DNA from: Diorhabda sublineata
Lineage: Eukaryota; Arthropoda; Insecta; Coleoptera; Chrysomelidae
Assembly (NCBI RefSeq): GCF_026230105.1
Contig: NC_079474.1
Location: 39,446,294-39,510,293 of the forward strand
Direction: 5' to 3'
Length of the DNA: 64,000 nt
Every line of letters starts with the position of its first letter. Within the stretch, counting starts at the first letter, position 1. Below are positions 24,086 to 37,539 of the stretch, one piece after another. Position numbers and translations under genes: made by a program. The notes under the pieces are model-generated. The model saw only the letters and a program-made list of their open reading frames with translations, searched no databases and was not told the DNA's origin.

Positions 24086-27000
24086 TTTACTTTAATATCG
24101 ATAAATCTCAAAAATAAAACGACACTGGTATTAGAGGTACTTTGTTTAATAATTATTACGAATTATTTGAACAACTATAAATAAATAGAAAAACCGTTTA
24201 TTATTGAGAGCAATAAGTGACAGCAACAAAGAATAAGTACAAAATAATGGTGATGCTGGATTTAGCCGCGTCTCTTTTTCTTTCGAATAATATTCATTAG
24301 TCATTTGAGACTAAATATGGTTAATCCAGGTTTACACTCTTAAGGCGACGATTTGATAGTTTTAAAGTTACAGTTGGAATTGAAATGATGAAAAAATAAT
24401 TTACTCAAAAAGTTATTCCGTCATTGATTACTTCACAAATTCATGAATTATTTTTTTAAAATTGTTGTTTGTACAAGTAGTTAATTTGAACGAACCACAT
24501 TGTTTAATTTGTTAAGAAATTATATATTTGGTTTCAGTAGGATGATACATCATCACACTTCATTGTTGCAGTTCTGCATTACTTGAAGGAAAAATATAAA
24601 TAAAGTGACCAGATAGATCTCTTGATATATCACTTTAAGACTATTTTCTGGGACATTAAAATACTGATAATAGCCTAACAAGAAACAAATAAGATCACTA
24701 ACAACAATTGGAAGTTTGGAATTATATTGTGCCTAGTATAGAAGCTTAAGATTCTGTGCTTGATCGAATTTTCAGATTTCCACCTTAAACAAAAAGTGTG
24801 TTGTGGCAACTATCATCCTACTTGAGGTTATCGGTCCGGTATAGCTGCATCAGAAAACGGGTCTGAAAAATTTTTAGATTAGAACTCTGACTAACAACAA
24901 CAGCGAACTTTCAATTTCAAATGTAATTTTTGAATTTTATTGATAATTCATAACACGTTTGCCAAGTTAGCTAGTTGATGTAAAGCTCAGTCCGTTGTTT
25001 ATAATTTGGTTGCCAAACGTGTCACCAACAGCGTAATGGTTCAATATTAATCCAATAATTTTCATGCAATAAGAAAAATATATTTTATTGATCTTGCACT
25101 TTCTTAACATCCTGCCCAATCCCTCATAAAATAAAAAGCTTGAGTATGCCAAAGTTAGTATAACTAGACTAATTTTGAAGAAAATTATTATTAAGTTTAA
25201 CCTTCATAACAGAATTAATCGATTCAATATACATGACATCGAGCTAGTAAGAGATTTGTTAAAAACCGCTTCGAATTCTTGACAAAGTTCAATCCAACTT
25301 CGTTCATATATCCATCTCACCAGTCTAACGTATGATCAGGTATTTACGGGAAGTTTCATGATAAAATGAGAATAGTTGAGAATTGGAGCATTCAGGATCC
25401 TATTTCAACAAAAATGATCGCTTTTTATGATAAAGTCATTGGAAATGTTGAGAATAATATTTTGTTATCAGCTTAGTCAATTATTGTTGTTGCATTTCAA
25501 AAAACGCGTTAGTATTTATATTAGTATTTTTCCTTATTTTCTATGTTGTTCATAATTGTGTATGCGATAGTTGAATTTTGAATCGAAATAAGACATTATA
25601 TTCTTGAATTAAAGTTTCGACATCAAATGATTTCCCTAGACTTCGTTTCAATATTTAACAATTTAACATTTCTTGTAAATAGAAATATTTATGCTTTTAA
25701 ATGTTTTTGATTTCAGGGTTCTTCTGCTTGAAAGAGATAAAAATTGACATATTTTTTAAAATATTTTGATAACTTGATTAACTTAGAGCACCCCATTCTT
25801 CTTCTTAGATGGCAAATTCATCAATATTTGCACCAAAATTTTTAGTTTTTAGTGCATTTTATATGAATGAGATTCGATCTACCTACCATTAAGCTATCGA
25901 AACTATGTTACATTGGAAACAGGCTCATATAAATTATTTATCTCACAGAAATCGTTGTAAAATTAATAGAATCAAGTTAATTCAATGAAAAATACTATTA
26001 TAAAATGAGAGAAATGCAAAAATTTCCCAGCCATACTTTAACCTATGGCCATTTGAATGGAAGGCGACCTAACCATGCGACCGTCAACGCATTTTTGTTA
26101 TAAATCGTTATATCCCTGCAAACCTCGTAACTACATAGTACCAAATTTTAGAAAAATTAACGATGAATCAAATTGAATGAAGAATTGACTTGTTTTTTTT
26201 AATAAAGGATAGAAATAGTAATAGATATCAAATTACAAAAAAAATAATTGAAGAAACTACAGTACAGGTGAAGTAATACAGATTGCGGTTAGCTTAAAAC
26301 AAAATGGGGGTCTAAAGTTGCGTTCTATTTAGACTTTCAAATGGTAATGTATTCTTTTGAACTTATCCAAATTTTTCTGTTAGATGCATACAGAAATTAT
26401 CTATCTAATGGTATCAAAATGATGATATAAGAAAAAAACGGAGTTACGTGATTTACGACATCGTTAATTTGATAATTATATTCAGTAAATAAAATTTCAA
26501 ATCTAGCTAATACTAATAATATATTCAATATGTTTTTTTATAGTAATCCATTCCTTTGAAAGTAATATCTAGATACATGTTTTTGTTGAGAATTGTGAAT
26601 CTTCCTATTCTCTCCTAGTGTCACATATGAAATTATAAGGTTTGATCTGAAACCTATATAACATTTCGTTTCATGCAGAAACTAAATCAAGCAATTCACG
26701 ATGGTATTGAAAATATCACAATCTTTTATTGAATTATTTCAATGGATAATAGGTTGATTAAAAGTTAGTGAAAACTAGATTATAAAACACCTAAACAGAA
26801 AAACTAACAGACTGTGGTGAAACCATTTTTAACTAAAATTAATAAACTGCAGATTGTGACTTTTTGATTGCCTTTAATTCATATGGATATCCCTTTTGGA
26901 CCTGATGGAGTAACTGCACTCATAGCGAATTGTTTTCTGTGAATATCATTATACTGTCACTCGACCTTGTTGGGTTATTTCGTGATTTCTAATTAATTCA

Positions 27001-27989
27001 AAAGAACACTGAACATAAACTAAATGGTTACTATACCTGCTACCTAATTTTATTCCTTTTCACACAAGAGTATATTTGATTTAAAAACGAATAATACGAT
27101 TAGCTATAGATTAAATGAGCAAAATCCTACTTTCATAGACCATCAATTTTCACACTCCCATCGGTCGAGTGCGTATTAATAAATATTAAGCATGACTTCC
27201 ATATCACGTGACCGTATTATGAAATTAATTAGATTAAAGTATAAAAAGGGTAGTTTTTTTAATGGTATATGTACAGTATAATTGAAATTGCACAATAGAG
27301 ATGAATTTGTGGGTTAATTAATGTTTATTGTGATATAATCACGATATTAGAAACATTTTACTATTGACTAATTTTATTATTAGATGTAATATTCTCTTAA
27401 TAAGGGTCTAACTTTATTTTCAGTAATAATATTGTAAACTGGTTATTGATATTTTTGGCGAAGCAGTTGGCGAATATGAATAGCCTTAGAAATGTTTTTA
27501 ATGTAAATGAACTTCATGCTAAAGAGCTTCAAGGCTAGTTTATTTTCATCTTTCTATTTCCACTCGTATGTTCTGCGTATTCCAAGCAGATCCAATTAGT
27601 TTATAAGATAAATATATACCAGATACCTAACAACCTTTTTCCATCACGACATTTGATTGAAGTTGAATGTTGTTTTATCTGGAAGAAAAATTAATTCATT
27701 CCATTAACACCGACGACGGTTATTGGAATTGATTCAAAACTTTTTCAATCATATAATTTTACAAATGAAGATTGTGTCTCATGAGTAATGTCGTTTTTTA
27801 TATGTGAAAATTCCTACTTCTCAATATACACATGTCATAACTAATTTCTAGTTCTATGAAAAGTAAAATTATTTTACTAGATTAAATTAGATTACTAGAC
27901 GTAAGATCTATGAAAGGTTTCCGAAAGTACCACAAAAATTAAACGAGATCCAAGCGTAATATCGAGTAGAGGTATGTAAATGGCTTCTG
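24086..27989. other. AT-rich stretch, nothing recognised
   Basis: About 3.9 kb of AT-rich DNA with only short chance ORFs. No repeats or coding relics were recognised. Confidence 0.5.
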
Positions 27990-28470
27990 GCCTGCCGAAA
28001 AATGATCATTATATTAAACACATCGTTACTCTACAGTCTACTACATAGGGATGTCGCAAAGACAAGTCGATTTGAGCAGAAAGGCTTGTTGTGTGTTTTG
28101 TGGAATTATGAAGGTTTAAAGTACTTCTAATTCCAGCTGGTTGAGTTATCAATGTTGAGATATAAGGTGTAATTGAAGAAATATCCAGAAATATTAGTTA
28201 ACTGATAGTGGTTTCTCTTACAAGACAATGCTAAACCATATACTGAGAAAATGACGCGAAATAAGATCGACGAACTTTGCACCGTCAAATTACTATTTAC
28301 ATATTCAGATCTATGGCTAAGTTTTTTCAATGGTAAAATTTGAATCCAAAGCAGATGTTAAAAATGCAGTGCGAAAATTTTGTACATCTAAACTCAAACA
28401 ACCTTTACCAAGGTTTTAATAAGTTTGCAGGTAGTTGGGTTAAAAGCATAGAATAATATGGACTATACTT
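27990..28470 (+). pseudogene. mariner transposase relic (second half)
   Basis: The + strand gives RQVDLSRKACCVFCGIMKV, the segment after the first catalytic Asp, then LLQDNAKPYTEKMTRNKI, the second Asp region (usually QDNARPH). A degraded third-Asp region (FTYSDLWLSFF) is followed by FESKADVKNAV and a GINKFAGSWVKSIE-like C-terminus. Frameshifts separate the blocks. The N-terminal DNA-binding part was not found. Confidence 0.65.
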
Positions 28471-29479
28471 CGAATAACATGGTTTTCTTTTTGTATGATT
28501 ATTCAATAAACAAAGTAAATATTGAGAACCGTCATTATTTGTGAAACATCCTTTATATTATGAACAAATCGCCAACTAATATTGTAGCGTTCATATTTCA
28601 ATTTGATTCATAGCAAGAATTCAGTTTTTGTTAACTAAAGCTGGTATTGTTTGTAATTCAAATGAGACATGTATAAATGTAATGTGCTGTAGATTATTTG
28701 ATTTAATCAGCAAAACAAAGCATTAATGCGGTTGAATACTGCAATCGTGTTTTTCTGTGCCCTAGTCTTTCGGTTTATACACATCTTTATTTTCAAGAGA
28801 GAATCGACAAGAAATATTGTTTATATTCAATAATTTTTCAAAATAATATTAAGTTTCAATAGAGCTAAGATAATAATCTCTTTCTGCAAAGAATTATTGA
28901 TTGTTTTACACTAGGAATTATTTTTTATAATCATTCACTTCGCTTATTTTAAATATAAAGTTTTTAGGTCACAACATATCATATATTTGAGGAATTTTAA
29001 TTAGTAATAGGTAATAAAAATATACTTATATAATATTTAATATAATCAAAGTTAACAATTTTATAACCACTTATTCCTGATTCACATATTTACTTTAAAA
29101 TTTCTATACTTTGTTTTTAAAAATGACACAATTGTATAAATTAGAAAGCAAGCAAACTTTTAAATTCTTAACAAACAATCAAGCTAATTTTATCTCAAGG
29201 TACATCGATTTGTTTGTTTGTAATTACTTCGACTCTTAGAACATATAACCATTTAACCAACCTGGATATCGATCATTGACATAATCCTGTCTCATAAGGA
29301 AGATTTTATGTTTGTAATAATAGTGCTGCCGTGCTAAATGCTATAAATCTTTTGGATGAATGTTCAGAACTTTTAAAGGAGAGTTTTCTAAATAACAGGA
29401 ATGTTGATTTCGGTGTACCTCACCATAATATTGTATGTTAGAAAAATCACTCTTGTATTTTAAAAATACATATATATGC
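28471..29479. other. AT-rich stretch, nothing recognised
   Basis: AT-rich non-coding DNA with no recognisable feature. Confidence 0.5.
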
Positions 29480-30275
29480 TTATATGCAGACCGTTTAGTT
29501 CCATAGCCTTATAATTTTTCTCCACTTCTTTCTGTCTCTTGCTTTTTCTCTCCAGCTCTGGATGTTTTTCTCTCTAAAGTCTTCTTCCACTATTTCCCTC
29601 CACCGTTTTTTTGGTCTACCTCTTTTCCTCTTGCCCTCTGGTATCTTCCATGCAACTCGTTTCACGAGTCTGTCTTCGTCCATTTGTTCTAAGTGACCCC
29701 TAGTCATTATATCTTTCTTGTCTTCATAAACGCGCTGATTGGTCTGATTGAAAAGTGTGTAAATTTCATGGTTTAATCTTCTTTGCCATCCTAACTCTGT
29801 CTGCTTTCCTCAAAAAATTCTTAGTATTTTTTCCTCCCAGATTTCCAATTTCTGTTTATTTTTATTCGTCATTATTCAGGTTTCACAGGCGTATATCATG
29901 GTGGGCCTCAAAATTGTGTTATTAATTCCAACTTTGGTAGATCTGGATATCCTTTTCGTTACTTACGTCAATTCTTAGTTCGATTTTCTTTTCTTCTTGT
30001 CATTTATTATCTATTAGTACACTCAAACACATGCAATTTTCTGCTTGCTCGAATTCTATTCACATCATGTTTATGTGGTTTAAAATTGTTTTTTGTCTTT
30101 CTTCCACATTTATTCTTCATTTCCATAAATTTTGTTTTGTCATCATTGAAGTGTAGGCCTATCTATTTTGCTGCTGTTATTAGTTGTTTTGTGGTTTCTT
30201 CAAGCTTTCTTCTGTTTCTTGCTATAAACATCACTTCATCAACATAAGCTAAGCATTAATGACTTTTTTTAAATA
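29480..30275 (-). pseudogene. LINE reverse transcriptase C-terminal relic
   Basis: On the minus strand, YVDEVMFIARNRRKLEETTK (about 30190-30250) is a damaged form of the catalytic YxDD box, with Glu in place of the second Asp. It is followed by FNDDKTKFMEMK. The best-preserved part is the tail at 29495-29707: MTRGHLEQMDEDRLVKRVAW, KIPEGKRKRGRPKKRWREIV and NIQSWREKARDRKKWRK, a common C-terminus of insect LINE pol proteins. The part between is full of stops. Confidence 0.8.
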
Positions 30276-30793
30276 TCATGCTCTGTTGATACTTCCAAAA
30301 AACTTACTTAAATTTGCTAAAATTGATAATGAAGCATTCGAATCCAAAGGCGTATTACTTCTTTTAGTGAACAGTTGAAATATATTTTCAAGATACGAGT
30401 AAATCTCGTGTATTTTCGTATGGAATAGCATTTGTTCAAAAATAATCAGTATATTCGATGTACCCTCATATGTTCACCTAATTAACCTACTCATAACTTC
30501 TAAATAACTGACAGTAAAACGCAGTAGAACCTTGAAAATGTAAACCTCAATAACGTAATAACCTCTATAAATTAAGAAAATGTTGTGTTCCGTTCACATC
30601 AAAGTCTAAAACCTCTTCTACTCAAAATACGAACCCTCAATAATCCTCAATAATCCAATCTATTGATGGGTGATTTTGAATGAATGTGCAAACAGAAAAA
30701 TTTCCCTGTAGACCATGGTAATTGTCCATTGCTTACAAGTGTTTACCAAATGGATTCAAATGTGAACAATAGACTAAAGTCTAACTAAAGTAA
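30276..30793. other. AT-rich stretch, nothing recognised
   Basis: Short AT-rich spacer between the LINE relic and the tandem duplication. No feature supported. Confidence 0.45.
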
Positions 30794-31194
30794 CAACGCA
30801 AAGAAAGCTGTAAACACTTCACGATCTTATATAGAGTAATACAGTATTACAGAGGATGAAATTTTCTCTTCTTTATTTAAGATAGTAAATAAAATTGCTT
30901 AAGAACTATGAATAGTTTGAAGCAATATAAAATAACCGACTTTTTTATGCAGAATAAAATAAACGAAGCTGAATTATTGAAGGAACAAGAATCGGAAGAA
31001 AGACCTCTATGAATATCTATCAACGACGCAAGGAAAGCTGTAAACATTTTACGATCTTTTGTAGAGTAATGCTATATTACAGAGGCTGAAATTTTCTCCT
31101 CTTTATTTAAGATGGTAAATAAAATTGATTAGGAAGTGTGAATAGTTTGAAACAATAAAACATAATCGACTTTTTTATGTAGAATAAAATAAAC
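30794..31194. repeat. tandem duplication, 230-bp period
   Basis: Copy one (30794-30964) and copy two (31021-31194) share AAAGCTGTAAACA, ATTACAGAGG, GAAATTTTCTC, TTTATTTAAGAT and CGACTTTTTTATG. The offset is 230 bp at both ends. Identity looks around 85-90 percent by eye. The 56 bp between (30965-31020) may be the rest of the unit, lost after copy two. No coding content. Confidence 0.85.
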
Positions 31195-32049
31195 TTCAAT
31201 AAATGCACCTTTAAATGTAAAATAAAGTACGTATGTAGGTACTCGTACATTTTAAGAGTTCCTTTTGCATTGAACCTAGCTCGTCTATCTAAGACCTAAG
31301 TAAAACTCATCCTTACCTCTGTAAGTAAAAATATAAACCAATGAAAACTCTCTAGCTTAAATTATTAGTAAGTAAAAACCTCTATAACTAAATTATTTAA
31401 CGTTTCCCTTGGTCCTTACTTTATCGAGGTTCTTCTCGTACTGTAATTTCGATATAAAAACTTACCAGTATAAGTAAATCTACTCCTCACAAAACTGAAA
31501 CAGAATCAAACCAAATTCCAAATTTTCATCTTCTTTCAGGCGTCACTTCATTCACGGCCTCCAAAAAAAAATATTTAACATTACTCGTTTCAAAAGAATT
31601 ATTTTTTTGATACTTCTCTCTTAAATTGTATCCCTACAGTTCAGGGGTATGATGGTTATCTCTTCATGAAACGAACACTAAAAATGTAGATCTTTTCTCA
31701 TATATCTTTTTTTGGTTTTTCTGTAGTCCTTAAGTGATTTTTTTCCATATTACAATATCACTTATTTTTATCAAAATGGACTCTCCAGCGAAAATCTATT
31801 TGTTTTAAAAGTTTGTCTACTATCGAAAAATTTTATTCTAGACAAGAACGCCTGCATTTTTCTTCGAAGTAAATATTTTTGTCGATATGTTGATGCGATA
31901 CATTATTATACCCCAAAATCAAAAATTTGTCGAAACAATGTACTTAATCCAAAAATCTGCTCTCAAGAAAGCAAAATTTGTTCTCGTTTTGGTCCAAAAG
32001 GACATTACCTTAATGTTTTCAGATTCAAATGGTCTAATCATCATTAATT
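31195..32049. other. AT-rich stretch, little recognised
   Basis: Mostly non-coding. The last few hundred bases could include eroded upstream parts of the mariner relic at 32050, but no motif is readable. Confidence 0.4.
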
Positions 32050-32230
32050 CAATTCAATTCTAAACTTCTAAAAGCGAAAACTGCGTTCCAATTTATTGCC
32101 TCGTCCGCCATATTTACCGGATTTGGTTACCTCCCATTATTGTCTATTTCCAAGTTTGCAAAAGATAGCTTGGTGAAAAGAGATTACGGTTGTTCAAAAT
32201 AAGATATTTTCCACGGTGAAGTAGGTAACT
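32050..32230 (+). pseudogene. mariner transposase fragment
   Basis: The + strand gives RPPYLPDLVTSHYCLFPSLQ, the third catalytic Asp region (usually PPYSPDLATSDYYLFPNLK), with W.KE following. The flanks are too decayed to read. This is a small but specific match. Confidence 0.6.
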
Positions 32231-33263
32231 TTTTTATTTTTCTGTCAAATCGTCATCGTGAATCTCAACCAAAATTAAACACTTTGTAGCGTATCCTCTT
32301 TACTATCAATTTAGTGGAAAACACTTCTGACTAAATTTTCCAACAAATTGTTCGACACAAAACGCTCAAATCTCAACGTAATACACTGTGAACTTTTATA
32401 CAATATTAATAATATTGTGTTGATTTTTTCCCATTTCTATTCCTACCGAACCATATTTCGAATGAAATGTTCTTCTGATTCCCCATCTTAATTTTTTGTT
32501 TGATCGTATGAATGTCTCACACAATAATTCCTTTCAGAATATTGATTATTGTTTAAACCTATGTTGAGAGAAATCCTAATGTGTTGGGTTCATAACGAAC
32601 ATCAAAGGTGTAATATTCACAATCTGCTGCCCTACCAATAAACGTAATGAGATGGACTAGTCCATGTCACTTTCGAATATAGTTCTGGATAGTTATCTAC
32701 TCAGTTCACCGGAGTTAGTCACGCATTTCTCTTATTGAACCATTCATTATCGGAGTAGAGCGATCTTAATCGTTATTTTCTATTTGGACTGACGCAGTTT
32801 GAATCTATTCCAAATTTAATTATGTCACTGTTCCACAAATATACGTATATTTCAATTATTTGAACATATAAAATTACAAATTTTGGAAAAATATATATGT
32901 TTAACTTCGTTACCAGCATTTCGAATCGATGCAATTTATAGATGAGGCTCTATTCAACGATAAAGCCTATTTCCTGGTAACAGTTCTGGATCCTATATAG
33001 TTTTGAAGAAGATCGAATCACAAACTACGTACTACCATCATCATTAAGTGCTTAGAATGTCATTATTCTTCCTGTCATGGAAAATATGGTTTGTAAAATT
33101 ATCAGAATGGTAAAGATAAATAACAATAATTTCAAATCTATCGGTTCCAATTCTACATTAAAACCCAAATCAACTAATATGAATTTGCAATTTTCTTTAT
33201 CCAAAGTAGACCGAAAAGTTGAGATAGCAACAATAATTAACTTTTTATTTCGATTGATATATG

Positions 33264-34676
33264 GCTGACATACAGACTAACTTTATGTATGGAATGCCTT
33301 AATTATCTCGGAAACGGCTTATACGATTTTCATAAGGATCTTGTGATATTATGATGGTATTTACAATGTTGTCAGATTTTTCCTTTTTCCAGAAAAATAA
33401 TGAACTTTGTCACAATAGATCGTTTATCTGACAAAGAACGAATTGATATTTTGATGATATTAGGATATTGTGATAGGCGTAGAAGTAACACGAAACGTGT
33501 AATATCTTTAATAACTTATATCCTAACCGAAACCCCGTAACAGGATCTACTGTCAGTAAATTAGTAAAAACGAACTGGTGAAGTAAAAGATTTATCCAAA
33601 TCAGGACGCAGAAAATCTGCAACAGCTGAAAATAAATCCATGCCACTTTTTGTATTAATGGCATCGGCACAATTGCAAATAATGTTCACGTAACAATCAT
33701 CGTTCGATGCATGAATCCCACTCTCAATATCCCGAAAAACTGAATGTATGGATTTGTTGGAAAATAGTATTATACCTGAGTTGGCTGAAATATTTCCAAA
33801 TCCAAGTATTTTCAATTACATTTTCAAAAAACTTCGTTATTAGAAATTTTCAGAAAATAGCCCAAACCCAATATTGTCCTGCCTCACCTCACTATACGTG
33901 TGGTGAGGCAAAACCTAAATAATGAGTTTTCCAGAATATGGATTAGAAGGCGTGGTTTTATCAAATTGCCCCCACGATCACCCGACATGAATCATCAGAC
34001 TATTTTCTCAGAGGTCACTTAAACTAAATCATTTATAAAACAAAACCTGCAACTATTCAGGAATTAAAAGATAAGAAGAATTGAGCAGTCAGGGATGTTG
34101 CAAATGTATTTCAAAGTTTTAAAAATCGCATGGCTTGTTGTATTGAATTAAATGGACAACATTTTGAGCATCTGCTGTCATCGCATTTACTGTATGTTTT
34201 CTGAAATTCTCAATTTTCCTACTTCACAAATGTGGATCTACTTCTAGCATGACACAAGATTGTCTTTAGTTGTTGTAGGTTTTCTGCGCCTTACTGACAC
34301 TAGACCTTGGTACCAGATTTGTATTAGCACATAAATTATTAAGGAATATTCAAATCAAACGAGTTTATTAAATTGTAGCCATCTAACTGTACAATATTTA
34401 TATATAACTCCGCTATTATAGCATTTGGGTATAGAGAATATTACATGAAAAATAATCAGTATTTCTCAAGAATTTTTAAAAAACACAAAATATATAGGGT
34501 GATCTATTTGAGATAACAAAGTTCATTATTTCATTATTTTTCCCAAAAAAGGAAAGATCTGACAACAATGTAGATACCACTATAATACCGGCCGTATCAC
34601 AAGACAAAAACTTCGTACAAGCCGTTTCAGAGATAATTGAACGAGTTCCATATATAAAACTCACTCTGTATTTCAT
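33264..34676 (+). mobile_element. decayed mariner-like element with long inverted arms
   Basis: A degraded relative of the 10029-11484 element, here on the + strand. The inverted arms are about 33264-33421 and 34500-34676. They share AATTATCTC, GAAACGGCTT, CTTGTGATA, TTGTTGTCAGAT and AATAATGAACTTTGT. The last includes the ATG at 33400 that starts the transposase, so the start codon again lies within the arms. The coding remains read NFVTIDRLSDKERIDILMIL, then VKDLSKSGRRKSAT (after a frameshift), SQYPEKLNVW, RRRGFIKLPPRSPD and a C-terminus resembling NGQHFEHLL (about 34150-34175). Most of the first-Asp region is deleted. Confidence 0.75.
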
Positions 34677-35639
34677 GATAAAAAAGGTTGGATAATTACA
34701 AATTTTCTATATAGTAATATCTCAATATTCTGCGATCTTGACCTAAAAAACTCATGTGCCTACTCATCGTATGTATTCTGTTATCCATTTAATATTAACA
34801 CACAACATACAAATTTCCACCGACCTCATACTCTGACTTTTTCAACGCGTTTTGTGCTATTTTTAATCAAGAAATCCAACAACGTTTCTCCGACCTTTTG
34901 CTAACTTTTAATGCAGTCTAAAGTGTGAGAGCACTGAATAGGAATGACGTCACTGTTAATGGCCGCAGAAACGTCACAGGATTGTGGAAGGTGCCAATGA
35001 CGCTATTTTTGTATGTACTATTAGTGTTATGACTTGGACTATTTAGTAACTAGTGGTTTTGTTAGTATATTCTATAATTCAACAAAGAAATAGAGTCGAA
35101 ATTTGAAGTCACTCGACTAATTAATTAATTCCTAGTATAGGAGAAGCAAAGTATTTAATTATTCACTGGAGAAATCTGGATTCAAAGGAGAGAAAGATTA
35201 ATTAGATATCCAGAGACCATCAACAGGGATTGATAATTAGGGATTTTGTACAAACATCATAAATACATTTATCATTAGAATAAGACTTATCTTATATATG
35301 AACTTATTGAAAGTATAGAGAAAGATCACAAATAATGTAAAATTTTGTTTATATTTGAAACGTTTTCAGTGCAATCCTTAGCCTTGTCTTTACCACGAAA
35401 GGTTCTTTATTCCTGGTTTATGTCCAAATTCTGAGAATCACCTTCTAAAACACTTTTATTTCCACAAATTTTGTCTTCCTAAATCCAATATGCTAAAGCT
35501 AAAAATCCCGAATTTCAATATATGCAAACAGATAAACATTAAAAGGAATACCAGTAAAATGTTTTGTTTTATCAAAATCTTAAAATCTTTTAGCAAATAT
35601 TCCATTCAGTGTCATATAGCTAAACATTTTCCGTTAATA
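34677..35639. other. AT-rich stretch, nothing recognised
   Basis: Non-coding AT-rich DNA between two transposon relics. Confidence 0.45.
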
Positions 35640-36540
35640 CAGCATTGTCACTGTTAAGGTTAGATAAATATGTTTTCAAATTCAGAAAATATTTATATAT
35701 ATTCAAGGTAAGGTGGCGAATAAACATTTTCATTTCAAAGAACTTTCACGAATCATACAAATCTAGAACAGTTTCATCTGAACCTAACAACTTAAGGTTT
35801 ATTTCACCGAGAAGATTTCTAATATCAATTAGGCGAATCAACTCACGAATCCATTCTTTACTATCCAGTTCAAGAAATACTTGAGCTCACTTTTTGACAA
35901 CCAAAACGACATAATTTCTTCCAAACATTCTACAGATCTAGAAGTACTTTACGGCGTATATTGCTGTGCCTTTGAATATACTTTTTCCGTTTCTTCTAAA
36001 AATTATTTCAATTTATTTTGACTTAATGAGGAGGAACCAGTATGACAGCATCTTGACGGATTTTAATTTCCTCTTGAAATCTGTACGTATAAACTTTTTA
36101 CTGAATAATGCTATAGAAACTCAAAAGTGGTCGACCAATGCATGCAATTAGAAAAGGTACAAATCCCTGATATGTCCTGATCTCCTTCTAAAATTTCTTC
36201 GAATTGAAGCAGATAGATCAGATTTCCATACAAACAGTTATTGTTAAAATTCCGCACAACTAGTACCAACTGAGAAATGTTATTAATTTCAATACTTCCA
36301 TCCAACGGAATACAAAATTCGATATTCCATTTATTGGTTCCAATATGTTGTTTCCGTACATTTTCCGCCATTTTAGTAATTCAATATTGCTTTTTCATTA
36401 GACAAATCATCAAACCCTACATAAGCAATTCCCCTAAAAGTTCTCTTCATAATTCCGCTTCAGAGAAAGATCTTTTCTGCCAAAGATTGTGCATTCAGTT
36501 GCTTGATCTTTCCCTCAACAAATTTTTGTAAAGAATGTCA
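35640..36540 (-). pseudogene. hAT/ZBED-like transposase relic
   Basis: On the minus strand the longest block (36111-36371) reads MAENVRKQHIGTNKWNIEFC, then IPLDGSIEINNISQLVLVVR, the first-Asp region of hAT-type transposases (usually F.L.LDESTD.....QL..FVRY). It ends GDQDISGICTF, like the TTGEDIF motif. Downstream (35640-35890), WIRELIRLIDIRNLLGEINL and KLLGSDETVLDLYDS, then FEMKMFIRHL, fit the later conserved region (L.DITxxLNELNxKLQGxDxxVxxLYDxxxxFxxKL). The pieces lie in the right order with broken sequence between. Domesticated ZBED/GTF2IRD2-like genes share this domain, but the breaks argue for a dead copy. Confidence 0.6.
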
Positions 36541-37539
36541 CCTTTGTACAATAAGCAATTGCTCTTCTGATTGTCTCTGTATATCAACATTAACCTTAAA
36601 CTCCGATTAAAATGCAAGACGTGCCAAGTGTGGTACGTGTGTCGTAGGTTCTCGTTCCTGGTCTATAATATCATTTTTAACCTTCAAAATACTATTTTTT
36701 ATTTAAAAATTCGACATATCCTCCTACTTTAGGTGGTTGAAATATTGATTGATTTGCCTTTGAAGGCTTTGTTCCCAATTCCACTTTAATAGGTCCTTAT
36801 TTTACTACTAAAAGTAGAGATCATATTAAAATATGTATCAGAGTACAAATATCGAATTACACTTTGAATAATGAAGGAAATCGTATAAACTATGGGTTCA
36901 CTTACAGTATTAGAACGTTTCGAGAATATGCTTTGGAACTGATTTGCGAATTTATATCTGGTTTGAATCTGTTTGATTTGTCTGAATAGTTTTGTTAAAC
37001 AACAAACACGTGTAAAAATCGATTACACTACTTGAAATGAAAATAGAACAATCCACAGTAAAATTGCTAATAAAGTTAGTAACCAAATTTCCGGAATTTC
37101 CAATTTTCCTGATGTATGTTCGATTGATATTTTTTGATAATTACTTCACCTGCCCACACAATGATGCAAACAGTACTTAGAGTGATTTCGTGTGTTTCAG
37201 TGAAATGGTTTTCGTTTATTCCTTTAAAAAAATTTATGGGATTTCTTGAAAACGTATAACTAAATAAGAAGAAAAAAGAAATTGAATCAGGAAATTGTTC
37301 ACCAAATTAAAAATACAGAAACTACTTCCATTCCTACATTTTCTAGCAATAAGTAACCATATTCCTGAAATATGGTATTATACATTTATTTATTTCATTT
37401 ATAACGTTTTTTTTTGAGATGAGTTCAATTGAATTTGTATTAGGGCGCGGGACAAATAATTATAAATATTTGGTCAAAAGATAATAGGAAGTAGTAATAC
37501 AGTTTACTACACAGCAAAAAGCAGAATAGTGAGAATGTT
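36541..37539. other. AT-rich stretch, nothing recognised
   Basis: No gene or repeat could be supported. Confidence 0.45.
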
